The notes: generated by a model from the sequence alone, not told the origin. Positions 1 through 6,895 are shown, counted from the stretch's first letter. The stretch: DNA of 11,328 nucleotides from Propionibacteriaceae bacterium (GCA_030544185.1 JAUNRO010000081.1:1-11328); one strand, 5' to 3'. Translations and numbers: made by a program.

Positions 1-27
1 CACTCCGTCGGGACGAACCTACTGTTG

Positions 28-48
28 AGTAACCATAGTATGCGTACT
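28..48. promoter_or_regulatory. Palindromic candidate operator upstream of the TetR gene
   Basis: An odd-length dyad centred on G38 has outer arms AGTA/TACT and inner arms CATA/TATG, with two mismatched pairs between them; 8 of 10 base pairs match. Its size and symmetry fit a TetR-family operator. It lies 118 bp before the TetR start at 166, so it could serve autoregulation or a gene beyond the left edge. The assignment to TetR is inference. The rest of 1-165 shows no convincing gene; an 8-bp palindrome TATCGATA sits at 127-134. Confidence 0.4.
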
Positions 49-165
49 GGCGGGTAACGTTTTCAAGTCGAGCGATCCGGGTAGTGGGCCGAAGGCAGGA
101 ATCGGGCCGGCGAGAGCCTGGCGACTTATCGATATTTAAGAGGATTGCTCATCTAGGGTGACCAA

Positions 166-729
166 GTGACCAACTCGACAACCCCGGCAGACGACAAGAC
201 TGCCCAGGGTCACGCAGAGCGCCGGGCAGAGATCGTCGATGCGGCGATCCGGGCCTTTGCCCAGAAGGGATACGGGGGCACGACCCTCGCCGACATCGCT
301 GACGAGGCAGGGGTGTCGCAGCCCCGGATCAGTCAGGTCTTCGGCAACAAGGAGAACGCCTTCATCACCGCCTATCGGCGGGCCGTGGCGGAGCTCTTCT
401 CCGTGTTCGAGGCCAGCGTGGCCGCGTCCTATTCCCTGCCCTCCCTGGCGCGGGGCTACCTGGATGTGCTGCGGGATCGCCCAGAGATATTGCTCGTCAG
501 CTTCCAGGCACTCACCTCGTCCTATGTGCCGAGTATCGCCGAGGAATGCCGTCGCGCGATGAACCGGACGGCGGAGATCGTGCTCGGGGCCGGCGGCACC
601 CCCGACGACGCCCGCGTCTTCCTCGAGCGTGGCTTCTTCATCAACGCGATGGTTGCCTCCGGCGCCCTGCAGCACTCGATGGACTACCCGGCACTGCGGC
701 AGGCGTTCGAGACGGTCGACGAGGCCTGA
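166..729 (+). CDS. TetR/AcrR-family transcriptional regulator
   Basis: A 187-residue DNA-binding repressor-type protein. The N-terminal helix-turn-helix is clear: a helix around residues 18-34 (AEIVDAAIRAFAQKG), then TTLADIADEAGVSQPRISQVFGNK at about 39-62, with the family's conserved G-TT--IA--AGVS pattern. The rest is an all-helical ligand/dimerisation domain; 'EILLVSFQAL' and the length near 190 residues are usual for the family. The ligand cannot be read from the sequence. Translation starts at GTG 166. TAGGGT (154-159) lies 6 nt before it and can be read either as a TANNNT -10 of a leaderless transcript or as a Shine-Dalgarno AGGG. The gene converges on the zinc-ribbon gene with only 13 bp between the stop codons. 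Its regulated gene may lie left of the window. Confidence 0.93.
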   Translation: MTNSTTPADDKTAQGHAERRAEIVDAAIRAFAQKGYGGTTLADIADEAGVSQPRISQVFGNKENAFITAYRRAVAELFSVFEASVAASYSLPSLARGYLDVLRDRPEILLVSFQALTSSYVPSIAEECRRAMNRTAEIVLGAGGTPDDARVFLERGFFINAMVASGALQHSMDYPALRQAFETVDEA

Positions 730-742
730 TCGGGCGTACGCC

Positions 743-1981
743 TCAGCGGGTCAGCTGCACGATCGCCACGATCACGGCCACCAGAATCACCATCGCCGTG
801 ACGAACAGGGCGATCTTGACCTTGCTCCACGGCCGGGCGCCCTGCACCTCACCGGTCACGCCGTTCATCAGCACCTGATAGGGCTTGCCGGCATAGGTGA
901 CCGTCAGCAGCCAGATCGGCAACAACAGGTGGGCGAAGCTGATCGCGTCGAAGCGGATATCGCGGCTGGTGATCTGTTGCTTGTCGCCACCGATGTCGCG
1001 GCGGATCGTGTTCTCCACCTGAGCCTCCAGCGTCCCGCGGGTCCGGGTGTTGAAGGTCTCGTCGGCGTCCAGGTCATAGGTGCGGCCCAGATGACCCGCG
1101 ACGTATTCCGGTGAATAGGGCACCGCCTCGGCCAGCGGCCACGGTTCGAGCGCCGCCACCCGGTTCTCGTCCAGGCCCCGGTTGGCCCAGGCGGTGACAT
1201 CGTAGAACTCCTCGCGCACCTGGCCCGACACGTTGTGCCAGTGCGTCCGGGTCTCGGTGCGCGTCTGGTCCCCGTCGCGCACCTGCACCTGGTAGTCCTC
1301 CCCCCGGCGTCCGGAATAGGTGGCGCGCGCGTGGGCGTCGAAGGAGAAGTACGCCAGATAGATGCTCTCGAAGGACCCGATCTCGCGATAGGTCTTGAAC
1401 TCCTTCGGGGCGAACCAGCGCGAGTTGATCCACTTCTCGATGTTGTCCCGGGCGGACTTCTCGTCGACCCGGAAGGGCAGCATCCCGTCGATCGGCAGCC
1501 GGCTCGCGACGTCGGTGAGGTCGTCCCGCTGCACCGGGGTGTTGCAATAGGGGCACCGGGTGGCGGTCAGCGTGCCCGTGAAGGCGGTCTTGCCGCCGCA
1601 GGCCTGGCAGACGACCTCCCGCTCCAGCGTCGGCGGCAGCTCCGCCGCGTGCAGCGCCCGCATGGCCTGGTGCAGATCGTGCTTGACGATCCTGTGCCCC
1701 GTCGGCGCCTGGATCTCCGCCTTGGTGCCGCAACTGCGGCACCGCAGCCCGCCCGAGGCGGGATCGAACACGAGCTGGGCACCACAGGCGTGGCAGGGAT
1801 AGGTGCGAGTGACCTCGGTCGAGTGCAGCGTCGGGCGGGCCTCGGGGTCGCCGAGCGGCGGTGGGGCTGGCATCGCGCCGGGGCTGGCGAGCGGTGGCGG
1901 CGCAGCGGACGCCTCGGGTGGTGGGCGATCCGGCCCGGGCGGCGGTTGCTGGCCGGGCAGCGGCGGCGGTGCGCCGGTCAT
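743..1981 (-). CDS. Double zinc-ribbon, tail-anchored membrane protein (YdjG-like)
   Basis: 412 residues. The first ~55 are proline-rich (PPPLPG at 5-10). Two four-cysteine zinc ribbons follow: C63/C66...C81/C84 and C125/C128...C143/C146. A mixed middle domain (about 165-380) ends in the family pattern 'LPIWLLTVTYAGKPYQVLMNGVTGEVQG'. One hydrophobic helix at about 388-410, with a very short tail, predicts tail anchoring with the ribbons in the cytoplasm. Such proteins are often labelled 'primosomal protein N'/helicase-like' because of the ribbons, but no ATPase or helicase motif is present. The best counterpart I know is Bacillus YdjG, which acts with YdjH and YdjI to handle PspA at the membrane. 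The ATG overlaps the stop of the upstream SPFH gene (ATGA), so translation is probably coupled. Start and stop are clear; the molecular role is inferred. Confidence 0.87.
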   Translation of the reverse strand: MTGAPPPLPGQQPPPGPDRPPPEASAAPPPLASPGAMPAPPPLGDPEARPTLHSTEVTRTYPCHACGAQLVFDPASGGLRCRSCGTKAEIQAPTGHRIVKHDLHQAMRALHAAELPPTLEREVVCQACGGKTAFTGTLTATRCPYCNTPVQRDDLTDVASRLPIDGMLPFRVDEKSARDNIEKWINSRWFAPKEFKTYREIGSFESIYLAYFSFDAHARATYSGRRGEDYQVQVRDGDQTRTETRTHWHNVSGQVREEFYDVTAWANRGLDENRVAALEPWPLAEAVPYSPEYVAGHLGRTYDLDADETFNTRTRGTLEAQVENTIRRDIGGDKQQITSRDIRFDAISFAHLLLPIWLLTVTYAGKPYQVLMNGVTGEVQGARPWSKVKIALFVTAMVILVAVIVAIVQLTR

Positions 1982-3204
1982 TCTGCGCCGCCCTGGTCAG
2001 CCGTCGACGGGGGCGGCACCGGCGGCGGGGGAGCACCGGCACCCGGCAGCGGCGGGGGTTCGGCGAACAATCCCGCGAGCCCCGGCACCTGACCCGCGGG
2101 CGTCCACGCCGCCATGCCCTGCGCCCAGACGAGGGTCGCGGCCGTGACCTGGCCGCCGATCATCGCCTGCTGCAATTGCTGGACGGTGAACGGACCGCTC
2201 GCCTGGCCGCCCTGGTCCACGTGATAGGTGACCGCGCCGGGCAGCGGCGGGGGCGCCCCACCGGGGGCACCCTGCTGGGGATAACCCGGGAATCCGCCTT
2301 GTCCCGGCGGCGCCTGGCCCGGCTGCAGTTGCTGGCCCATCTGTTGACCGAGGAGCATGCCCATCTGGGCGCCCAGCATGTCGCCCATCATCCCCGAACC
2401 GCCGGGGTTGCCGGCGGCGTTCGACATCGCCTCTGCCGCCTTCGCCTGCTGGTAACGCTGCATATCGCCGAGGTTGTTGACCCAGCCACTGTCCTCCACA
2501 CCGCGGGCGACGCCGCGGGTCATCGCCTGAGTGATCTCCTCCGGCAGCGAGATGTTGAGGGTGATGGAGTCGATCGCCAGGCCGTATTCGTCGTCGACCC
2601 GCTCGGCGACGAAGGCGCGCAGTTGCTCCGCGAGCTGGACCTGGCGGCCCTGGAGGTCGATCACGCCGAGCCGGGTCTCCATGATCATGTCGGAGAAGGC
2701 GAGCGTGATCACGCGCCGCAGCAGCTCCGCGACCTCCTCGATATCGACCGAGGAGTCCGTGCCGATGATCTGGCGCAGGAAGATCGCGGCATCGAGCACC
2801 CGCACCACGCACAGGCCATTGGCCCGGACCTGGACCATCTTGAAGTCGGGATCGCGGACCGTCACGGGGTTGGCGGTGCCCCAGCGCAGGTCGGTGACCG
2901 GTCGGGTGTTGATGAAGTAGACCTCCGAGCGGAACGGGCTGTTGAAGCCGTGTTTCCAGCCCTGCAGCGTCGACATGATCGGTAGGTTCTCGGAGGTGAG
3001 CGTGTAATGGCCCGGCCCGAACCGGTCGGCCAACTGCCCGCGATAGACGAAGACCGCCTCCTGACCCTCCCGCACGATCAACTCGGCGCCATTCTTGATT
3101 TCATTGTTGTAACGCGGGAAACGCCATGCCAGGGTCGACCGGGAATCATCGATCCATTCAATAATATCGACGAATTCATTGCGCAATTTGTTCATGAAGC
3201 TCAT
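1978..3204 (-). CDS. SPFH/Band-7 protein with C-terminal GYF-like domain (YdjI-like, 'virion core protein')
   Basis: 408 residues from the chosen ATG at 3204. That start has GAGGAG eight bases upstream; a GTG at 3231 would put the ribosome site inside the gene. An SPFH (prohibitin-like scaffold) domain spans roughly residues 17-245: 'GQEAVFVYRGQ', 'GPGHYTL', 'NTRPVTDLRWGT', then the long helical 'AEQLRAFVAERVDDEYGLAIDSITL'. A Gly/Met/Gln-rich stretch (about 262-320) leads to PPPLPG (318-323). A GYF_2-like domain follows at about 325-382 ('YHVDQGGQASGPFTVQQLQQAMIGGQVTAATLVWAQGMAAWTPAG'), then a second PPPLPG (383-388) and a proline tail. There is no obvious N-terminal membrane helix, so it probably binds the membrane through partners. 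The family includes Bacillus YdjI, required there for membrane targeting of PspA. It is first gene of a two-gene unit with the zinc-ribbon gene; no PspA or YdjH homologue is visible here. Confidence 0.9.
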   Translation of the reverse strand: MSFMNKLRNEFVDIIEWIDDSRSTLAWRFPRYNNEIKNGAELIVREGQEAVFVYRGQLADRFGPGHYTLTSENLPIMSTLQGWKHGFNSPFRSEVYFINTRPVTDLRWGTANPVTVRDPDFKMVQVRANGLCVVRVLDAAIFLRQIIGTDSSVDIEEVAELLRRVITLAFSDMIMETRLGVIDLQGRQVQLAEQLRAFVAERVDDEYGLAIDSITLNISLPEEITQAMTRGVARGVEDSGWVNNLGDMQRYQQAKAAEAMSNAAGNPGGSGMMGDMLGAQMGMLLGQQMGQQLQPGQAPPGQGGFPGYPQQGAPGGAPPPLPGAVTYHVDQGGQASGPFTVQQLQQAMIGGQVTAATLVWAQGMAAWTPAGQVPGLAGLFAEPPPLPGAGAPPPPVPPPSTADQGGAE

Positions 3205-3645
<441 letters not shown>

Positions 3646-3701
3646 GCTGATCGAACGGCCGCCCGCCAGAGCCGTGGCAGTCCCCTGCGAATCGCGCCGG
3701 C

Positions 3702-4451
3702 TCAGTCGTTCGCGTGCTGCTCGATGGCGTCGATGAAGGTCTGGGTCGGCTGGGCGCCGTTGATGAACGTGGTGTCGATCAGGAAGCCCGGGGTGCCCGT
3801 GAGGCCGAGCTGGCTGGCCTCCTGGGTGTCGGTGGCCACCGCCTGGCGCAGCGCGGGATCGTCCAACGCGGTCTCGAAGGCGGCGAGGTCGGGCACACCG
3901 GCGGTCCGGGCCAGCTCCACCAGGGCCGCCCGCGAGTGATCCGGCTGGTCCTGGCCGCCGTGGGCGAAGACCGCCCCGTAGTAATCCCAGAACCTGTCCT
4001 GTTGGGCGGCCGCGCGCGCCGCAATCGCGACGGCGACCGATTCCTCGCCCAGCACGGCCATATCGCGATATTCGATGCGAAGCGTCCCGTCATCCACGTA
4101 GCGCTGCAGCTCCGGCAGGGTCTGGACCGCCCAGCGGGCGCAATAGGGACAGCGATAGTCCGACCACTCCGTGAGCACGACCCGCGCGTCGACCTCGCCC
4201 TTGGCCAGGGGGTCATCGGCCTGACGTCGTGGAAGGTTCCGCATGGCCTGCTCGGCCTCAGGATTGGGGGCCGGGGCGGGCTGGGTGCCCTGGGTTTCGG
4301 CGCCCTGGGCGGGGCTGCCGGGGGCCGTGGCGGCGGGTGGTGTCTGTGTCGGAGCGGTCTCCAGGCGCTTCCCCGAGCCCATCTGGTGGCCCAGGACAAA
4401 GGCAAGCACCAGGCTCAGTGCCCAGGCGGCGATCCAGCCTATGCGAGCCAT
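3702..4451 (-). CDS. Membrane-anchored DsbA-like thioredoxin-fold protein
   Basis: 249 residues from ATG 4451, which has AGGAAGG about 6 nt upstream; the open frame runs further 5' but into the intergenic region without a ribosome site. A hydrophobic segment at residues 5-21 acts as signal anchor. A Pro/Ala/Thr/Gln linker (about 31-68) follows, then a thioredoxin_4/DsbA-like domain. The redox motif is CPYC at 101-104 in 'EWSDYRCPYCARW', and the cis-proline loop is TGTP at 218-221 followed by GFLID. Both features needed for thiol-disulfide exchange are present, so it probably oxidises or isomerises secreted proteins outside the membrane. It resembles the large actinobacterial DsbA-family group of secreted oxidoreductases. 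It is divergent from a TetR regulator, which may control it. Natural substrates cannot be inferred. Confidence 0.92.
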   Translation of the reverse strand: MARIGWIAAWALSLVLAFVLGHQMGSGKRLETAPTQTPPAATAPGSPAQGAETQGTQPAPAPNPEAEQAMRNLPRRQADDPLAKGEVDARVVLTEWSDYRCPYCARWAVQTLPELQRYVDDGTLRIEYRDMAVLGEESVAVAIAARAAAQQDRFWDYYGAVFAHGGQDQPDHSRAALVELARTAGVPDLAAFETALDDPALRQAVATDTQEASQLGLTGTPGFLIDTTFINGAQPTQTFIDAIEQHAND

Positions 4452-4616
4452 GGTGGCCTTCCTTGTCGGCGGTGTGCGGTCGAAAAAACCTGAAGCGACT
4501 GAGAACTTCTTTGTGGACTCCTTGCTGGGCCGCGAAAGCCCTAGGTAGCCACTAGGTCTAGGACTAACCATAATGGCCACGAAAGTTGGTAGCCAAAAGT
4601 GCAGTGGAGTCGAGTT
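4452..4616. promoter_or_regulatory. Shared dsbA-like / tetR intergenic region with clustered CTAGG repeats
   Basis: The region contains CTAGG at 4541-4545, 4552-4556 and 4558-4562; the first and second form an inverted pair CCTAG-N7-CTAGG (4540-4556). A direct repeat GGTAGCCA occurs at 4544-4551 and 4588-4595, and CCATAATGG (4568-4576) is a 9-bp palindrome. CATAAT (4569-4574) resembles a plus-strand -10 for the TetR gene but lacks a good -35. The clustering suggests binding sites of the divergently encoded TetR regulator; this is inference. Confidence 0.4.
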
Positions 4617-5228
4617 GTGAGCATGAAGAGAATCCCACCAGCAGTCCGCCGGGAGCTGCTGTTGGACGCGGCGTTCCGAGTCATCGCACGTAGTGGGGTT
4701 CAGTCTGCGACGACGCGCGCGATCTGCGCCGAGGCAGCAATGCCACTGGCCAGCTTCCACTATGTATTCGAATCCCAGCAGGAACTGATGCGCGAGCTCG
4801 GTGAGCGGGTTATTCAGTCAGCAGGTGACCACGAGCGATTTCCCGAGCTCACCACCGACATGTATCGCAACGTCGAGCTCATGCTCCGCAGCACGTTCGA
4901 CTGGGCCGCCGATCACCCGGATGAGGAGCTCGCCTACTACGAAATCGCCAACTATTCGTTGCGCAACGGCGAGGATTTTGGCCTCCGCCGGGTCGAGGTC
5001 GCTCTCGAGCTCATCGTGCGCGCCTTTCACATCATCGAGGCCATCCACGAGGACCAGCCGGTCGTCGCCGACTTTCAGCACCTCGCCTGGATGGTGCTGA
5101 CCTTCATTGAGGGCAACGCGGTGATGCATCTGCACACCCGCGACCGGGACGCGGTCTATCGCGCGATCAAGACGTTCTCGGTGTTCCTGGTCGACTACGG
5201 CACGGGACGTGTCCTGGAACCTTCCTGA
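4617..5228 (+). CDS. TetR-family transcriptional regulator
   Basis: 203 residues from GTG 4617, chosen because GGAG (4606-4609) lies 7 nt before it; ATG 4623 two codons later is the alternative. The N-terminal DNA-binding domain is clear: 'RRELLLDAAFRVIARSG' (about 11-27), then 'ATTRAICAEAAMPLASFHYVFES' (about 31-53), with the typical 'FHYVF' at the recognition helix. The C-terminal part is helical and rather acidic ('ADHPDEELAYYEIANYSLRNGEDFGLRR'), with a His-rich segment 'VMHLHTRDRD' near residues 170-179. The ligand is unknown. It is transcribed away from the DsbA-like gene, an arrangement in which TetR proteins often control the neighbour and themselves. The intergenic CTAGG cluster is the obvious candidate operator. 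Confidence 0.92.
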   Translation: MSMKRIPPAVRRELLLDAAFRVIARSGVQSATTRAICAEAAMPLASFHYVFESQQELMRELGERVIQSAGDHERFPELTTDMYRNVELMLRSTFDWAADHPDEELAYYEIANYSLRNGEDFGLRRVEVALELIVRAFHIIEAIHEDQPVVADFQHLAWMVLTFIEGNAVMHLHTRDRDAVYRAIKTFSVFLVDYGTGRVLEPS

Positions 5229-5337
5229 GCGAAGGTCACTGCGTGCCGTTTTCGGGTGCGTGGATTTGGGCCAGCCGGGATCTGTGTGTTTAGCTGCCTC
5301 ACGCAATGTAACGATTCGATATCGAGAAGGCAGAACC

Positions 5338-6471
5338 TTGGCTGACGACAAGCTGGACGACTTGCCCGCGCGCCCCCGACGTGCAATCGAAGAGCCCGAG
5401 ACGGCCTCGCCGGAGACCGGTGTCTCTGCGTTCCGCGCTCGAGTGGAGAAGATTGCGCTGCCCGCGGTGCTCGCCGCCGCCGTTGGCGCCGGACTGATCT
5501 TCGGCGGTGTGACCTATGCGGGCGGCGAGGGCGAGACCCTCACGGCTGCTCCGGCCGCGCCCGCCCCGGTCCGCAATGCCGATGACGTCTCGCGCAGCAT
5601 CGATCGCATGACCGCTGCCGAGGCCGCCGCGGCGACGCCGGAGGCCGAGCTGTCCCCGGACGAGGCCGAGGGTGCCGACGCCCCGGAACCCGCCGCTGCC
5701 GATCTTCCGGCACCCGCTGCTGCTGCGGAGCCCGTGCGGCTCACCGGGTTCACTCCTTCGCCGAAACCCACCCGCGCCGCGACCTCGTCGGCCTCAGCGG
5801 GCGGCAGCCGGTTCGCCACCGCGACCGTCAACGTCCGCGCCGGTGCCAGCGCCTCCAGTCAGCGCATCGGTTCGGTCGGCCGGGGCGACTCCGTTTCGGT
5901 CACGGGTCGCACGAGCAATGGCTTCACCCAGGTCACCGTCGGTGGTCGCACCGGATGGGTCTCCTCGGACTACCTCGCCAAGAGCGCGCCGGCGCCCGCC
6001 AGGTCGGCGGGCAACTCCACCTCGAAGGCCCCCGGCTCGACGTCCGCGGCCCCGCGCAGTTCTTCGGCCGCGCCCGCGCGCAACGGCGCTGCCGCCGCCC
6101 CGGCCGCCGCTGCCCCCGCCGCGGGACGCAGCTGTGCGCCCCTGCGCGGCCTGCAGCCGCGCACCGAGGCGGTGCACCAGGCATTGTGCGCCAACTTCCC
6201 CGCGATCACCTCCTATGGCGGCGTGCGCGCGGACTGGGATGTCGAGCATCCGTCCGGCCGGGCGATCGACGCGATGACGTCCAGTCTGGCCACCGGCAAT
6301 GCTGTCGCGGACTGGGCCCGGGCCAACGCCAGCCGTTATGGCATCACCGAGGTGATCTGGAACCAGCGGATCTGGACCACCCAACGGGCGAGCGAGGGCT
6401 GGCGAGCGATGGGCGACCGCGGCTCCGTTACGGCCAATCACAGAGACCACGTGCACATCAGCGTTCGCTGA
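5338..6471 (+). CDS. Membrane-anchored SH3b protein with LAS-peptidase-like C-terminal domain
   Basis: 377 residues from TTG 5338, the only start with a ribosome site (AGAAGG, 7 nt upstream). The open frame extends into the preceding TetR gene but has no nearby ATG or GTG. A cytoplasmic tail (1-38) precedes a membrane helix (about 39-60), then a long Ala/Pro/Glu linker. An SH3b domain covers about 159-215 ('ATVNVRAGASASSQRIGSV...GRTGWVSSDYLAK'), followed by a second low-complexity Ala/Ser/Pro linker (216-263). The last ~110 residues match the extracellular domain often named ARB-07466-like: H304-x6-D311 ('HPSGRAID') and H371-V-H373 ('DHVHISV'), the zinc-site pattern of LAS (M15-type) peptidases. 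C266 and C284 could form a disulfide. A wall-bound role is likely; peptidase activity is unproven. A gap of 109 bp after the TetR stop suggests its own promoter, which I could not place. Confidence 0.88.
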   Translation: MADDKLDDLPARPRRAIEEPETASPETGVSAFRARVEKIALPAVLAAAVGAGLIFGGVTYAGGEGETLTAAPAAPAPVRNADDVSRSIDRMTAAEAAAATPEAELSPDEAEGADAPEPAAADLPAPAAAAEPVRLTGFTPSPKPTRAATSSASAGGSRFATATVNVRAGASASSQRIGSVGRGDSVSVTGRTSNGFTQVTVGGRTGWVSSDYLAKSAPAPARSAGNSTSKAPGSTSAAPRSSSAAPARNGAAAAPAAAAPAAGRSCAPLRGLQPRTEAVHQALCANFPAITSYGGVRADWDVEHPSGRAIDAMTSSLATGNAVADWARANASRYGITEVIWNQRIWTTQRASEGWRAMGDRGSVTANHRDHVHISVR

Positions 6472-6487
6472 GCACCTCCCACCCCCC

Positions 6488-6529
6488 GGCTCGGGCCCTG
6501 CCATCGCACCCGATGGCAGGGCCCGAGTC
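6488..6529 (+). terminator. Strong hairpin terminator after the SH3b gene
   Basis: A perfect 17-bp inverted repeat (6490-6506 with 6511-6527, loop CACC) extends to 19 bp with one G-T pair. It starts 16 bp after the stop codon. The following tract (TCTTCCC) is short in T, which is common for actinobacterial terminators. Confidence 0.8.
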
Positions 6530-6597
6530 TTCCCGATTGTGACGCGGAACACGTGAGGCAAGTCTCATCAGGTTTTCTTAGAAAAACGGCACGCGAA

Positions 6598-6627
6598 TTG
6601 GCGAGAAAATGTGCTAAGGGCTAAGCT
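6598..6627 (+). promoter_or_regulatory. Candidate promoter of the 46-codon ORF
   Basis: TTGGCG (6598-6603) and TAAGCT (6622-6627) are separated by 18 bp and would start RNA near 6634, giving an ~80-nt leader before ATG 6714. The AT-rich block GTTTTCTTAGAAAAAC (6572-6587), a near-palindrome, lies just upstream. Confidence 0.4.
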
Positions 6628-6635
6628 TGGTTCAT

Positions 6636-6684
6636 CACGTGGACACCAGGTCGCAAACCCGGCCGGACACGTGTGGTCACCACA
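6636..6684. repeat. Repeated GTGGWCACCA dyads and CACGTG boxes in the small-ORF leader
   Basis: GTGGACACCA (6639-6648) recurs as GTGGTCACCA (6673-6682), 34 bp apart. The second copy lies in a perfect 13-bp dyad, TGTGGTCACCACA (6672-6684). CACGTG occurs at 6550-6555, 6636-6641 and 6668-6673. These could be protein-binding sites or, in RNA, a small hairpin. No known regulator is assigned. Confidence 0.4.
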
Positions 6685-6713
6685 ACTTCTAGCTTCAAGG
6701 ATCTGATCTCGTC

Positions 6714-6854
6714 ATGTCGTTCGCACGAAACCTCCGCCAGCGTCGTGCAGCAGCTCGCGCCACCCGAGTGATGGAGCGCGCGATCACTGATGCCGCGTCC
6801 CCAGCGTTGCGCGATGAACTCATCATCGCCGCGCAGCGTGCCGGACTCCGCTGA
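6714..6854 (+). CDS. 46-residue arginine-rich small protein, unknown function
   Basis: An ATG-to-TGA frame encodes MSFARNLRQRRAAARATRVM followed by 26 more residues ending 'AAQRAGLR'. Ten arginines, no lysine and four acidic residues give a net charge near +6. The N-terminal half is a likely basic helix; the second half ('SPALRDELIIAAQRAG') is amphipathic. I do not recognise a named domain. Support for a real gene is positional: a candidate promoter ~80 bp upstream, a classical terminator 16 bp after the stop, and isolation from both flanking genes. The weak point is the ribosome site, AAGGA at 6697-6701, about 12 nt from the ATG. It could be a nucleic-acid or membrane-surface binding peptide; that is speculation. 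Confidence 0.6.
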   Translation: MSFARNLRQRRAAARATRVMERAITDAASPALRDELIIAAQRAGLR

Positions 6855-6869
6855 CCGCACGCCCCGACG

Positions 6870-6895
6870 AGCCCCCGCCAGTCGCGGGGGCTTTT
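6870..6895 (+). terminator. Rho-independent terminator after the small ORF
   Basis: AGCCCCCGC (6870-6878) pairs with GCGGGGGCT (6884-6892) around a 5-nt loop, followed by TTTT. It is 16 bp past the small ORF stop and faces the 3' end of dgt, where the minus strand lacks a T tract. Confidence 0.88.

Noticed and set aside
3..32. Possible C-terminal tail of a gene entering from the left (…RRDEPTVE-stop)
   Set aside because: Only nine codons in one of three open possibilities; nothing can be recognised, and the palindrome at 28-48 argues for non-coding DNA from there on.
721..744. GAGGC...GCCTC hairpin spanning the convergent stops of the TetR and zinc-ribbon genes
   Set aside because: Only five base pairs with a 14-nt loop and no T tract; not convincing as a terminator.
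1235..2985. Long plus-strand frames (1235-2092 and 1861-2985) across the minus-strand SPFH/zinc-ribbon genes
   Set aside because: Shadow frames with Arg/His/Gly-rich products; the minus strand carries cysteine ribbons and SPFH and GYF motifs.
3646..3701. Possible bidirectional terminator between the CsoR-family and DsbA-like genes
   Set aside because: Only short weak stems (e.g. GCAG-TCCC-CTGC) are visible, without a T tract.
4452..4760. 103-codon N-terminal extension of the DsbA-like gene
   Set aside because: It would overlap the divergent TetR gene and place a signal anchor in the middle of the protein; ATG 4451 has a good ribosome site.
5316..5325. Perfect 10-bp palindrome TCGATATCGA before the SH3b gene
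   Set aside because: Adjacent to the ribosome site and short; no second copy or promoter element supports an operator.
5209..5337. Start at 5209 for the SH3b protein
   Set aside because: It lies inside the preceding TetR gene and lacks a ribosome site; TTG 5338 has AGAAGG at 7 nt.
6621..6860. 79-codon frame antisense to the small ORF
   Set aside because: No ribosome site, no recognisable domain, runs through the promoter and leader repeats, and has no terminator; the plus-strand ORF is better supported.
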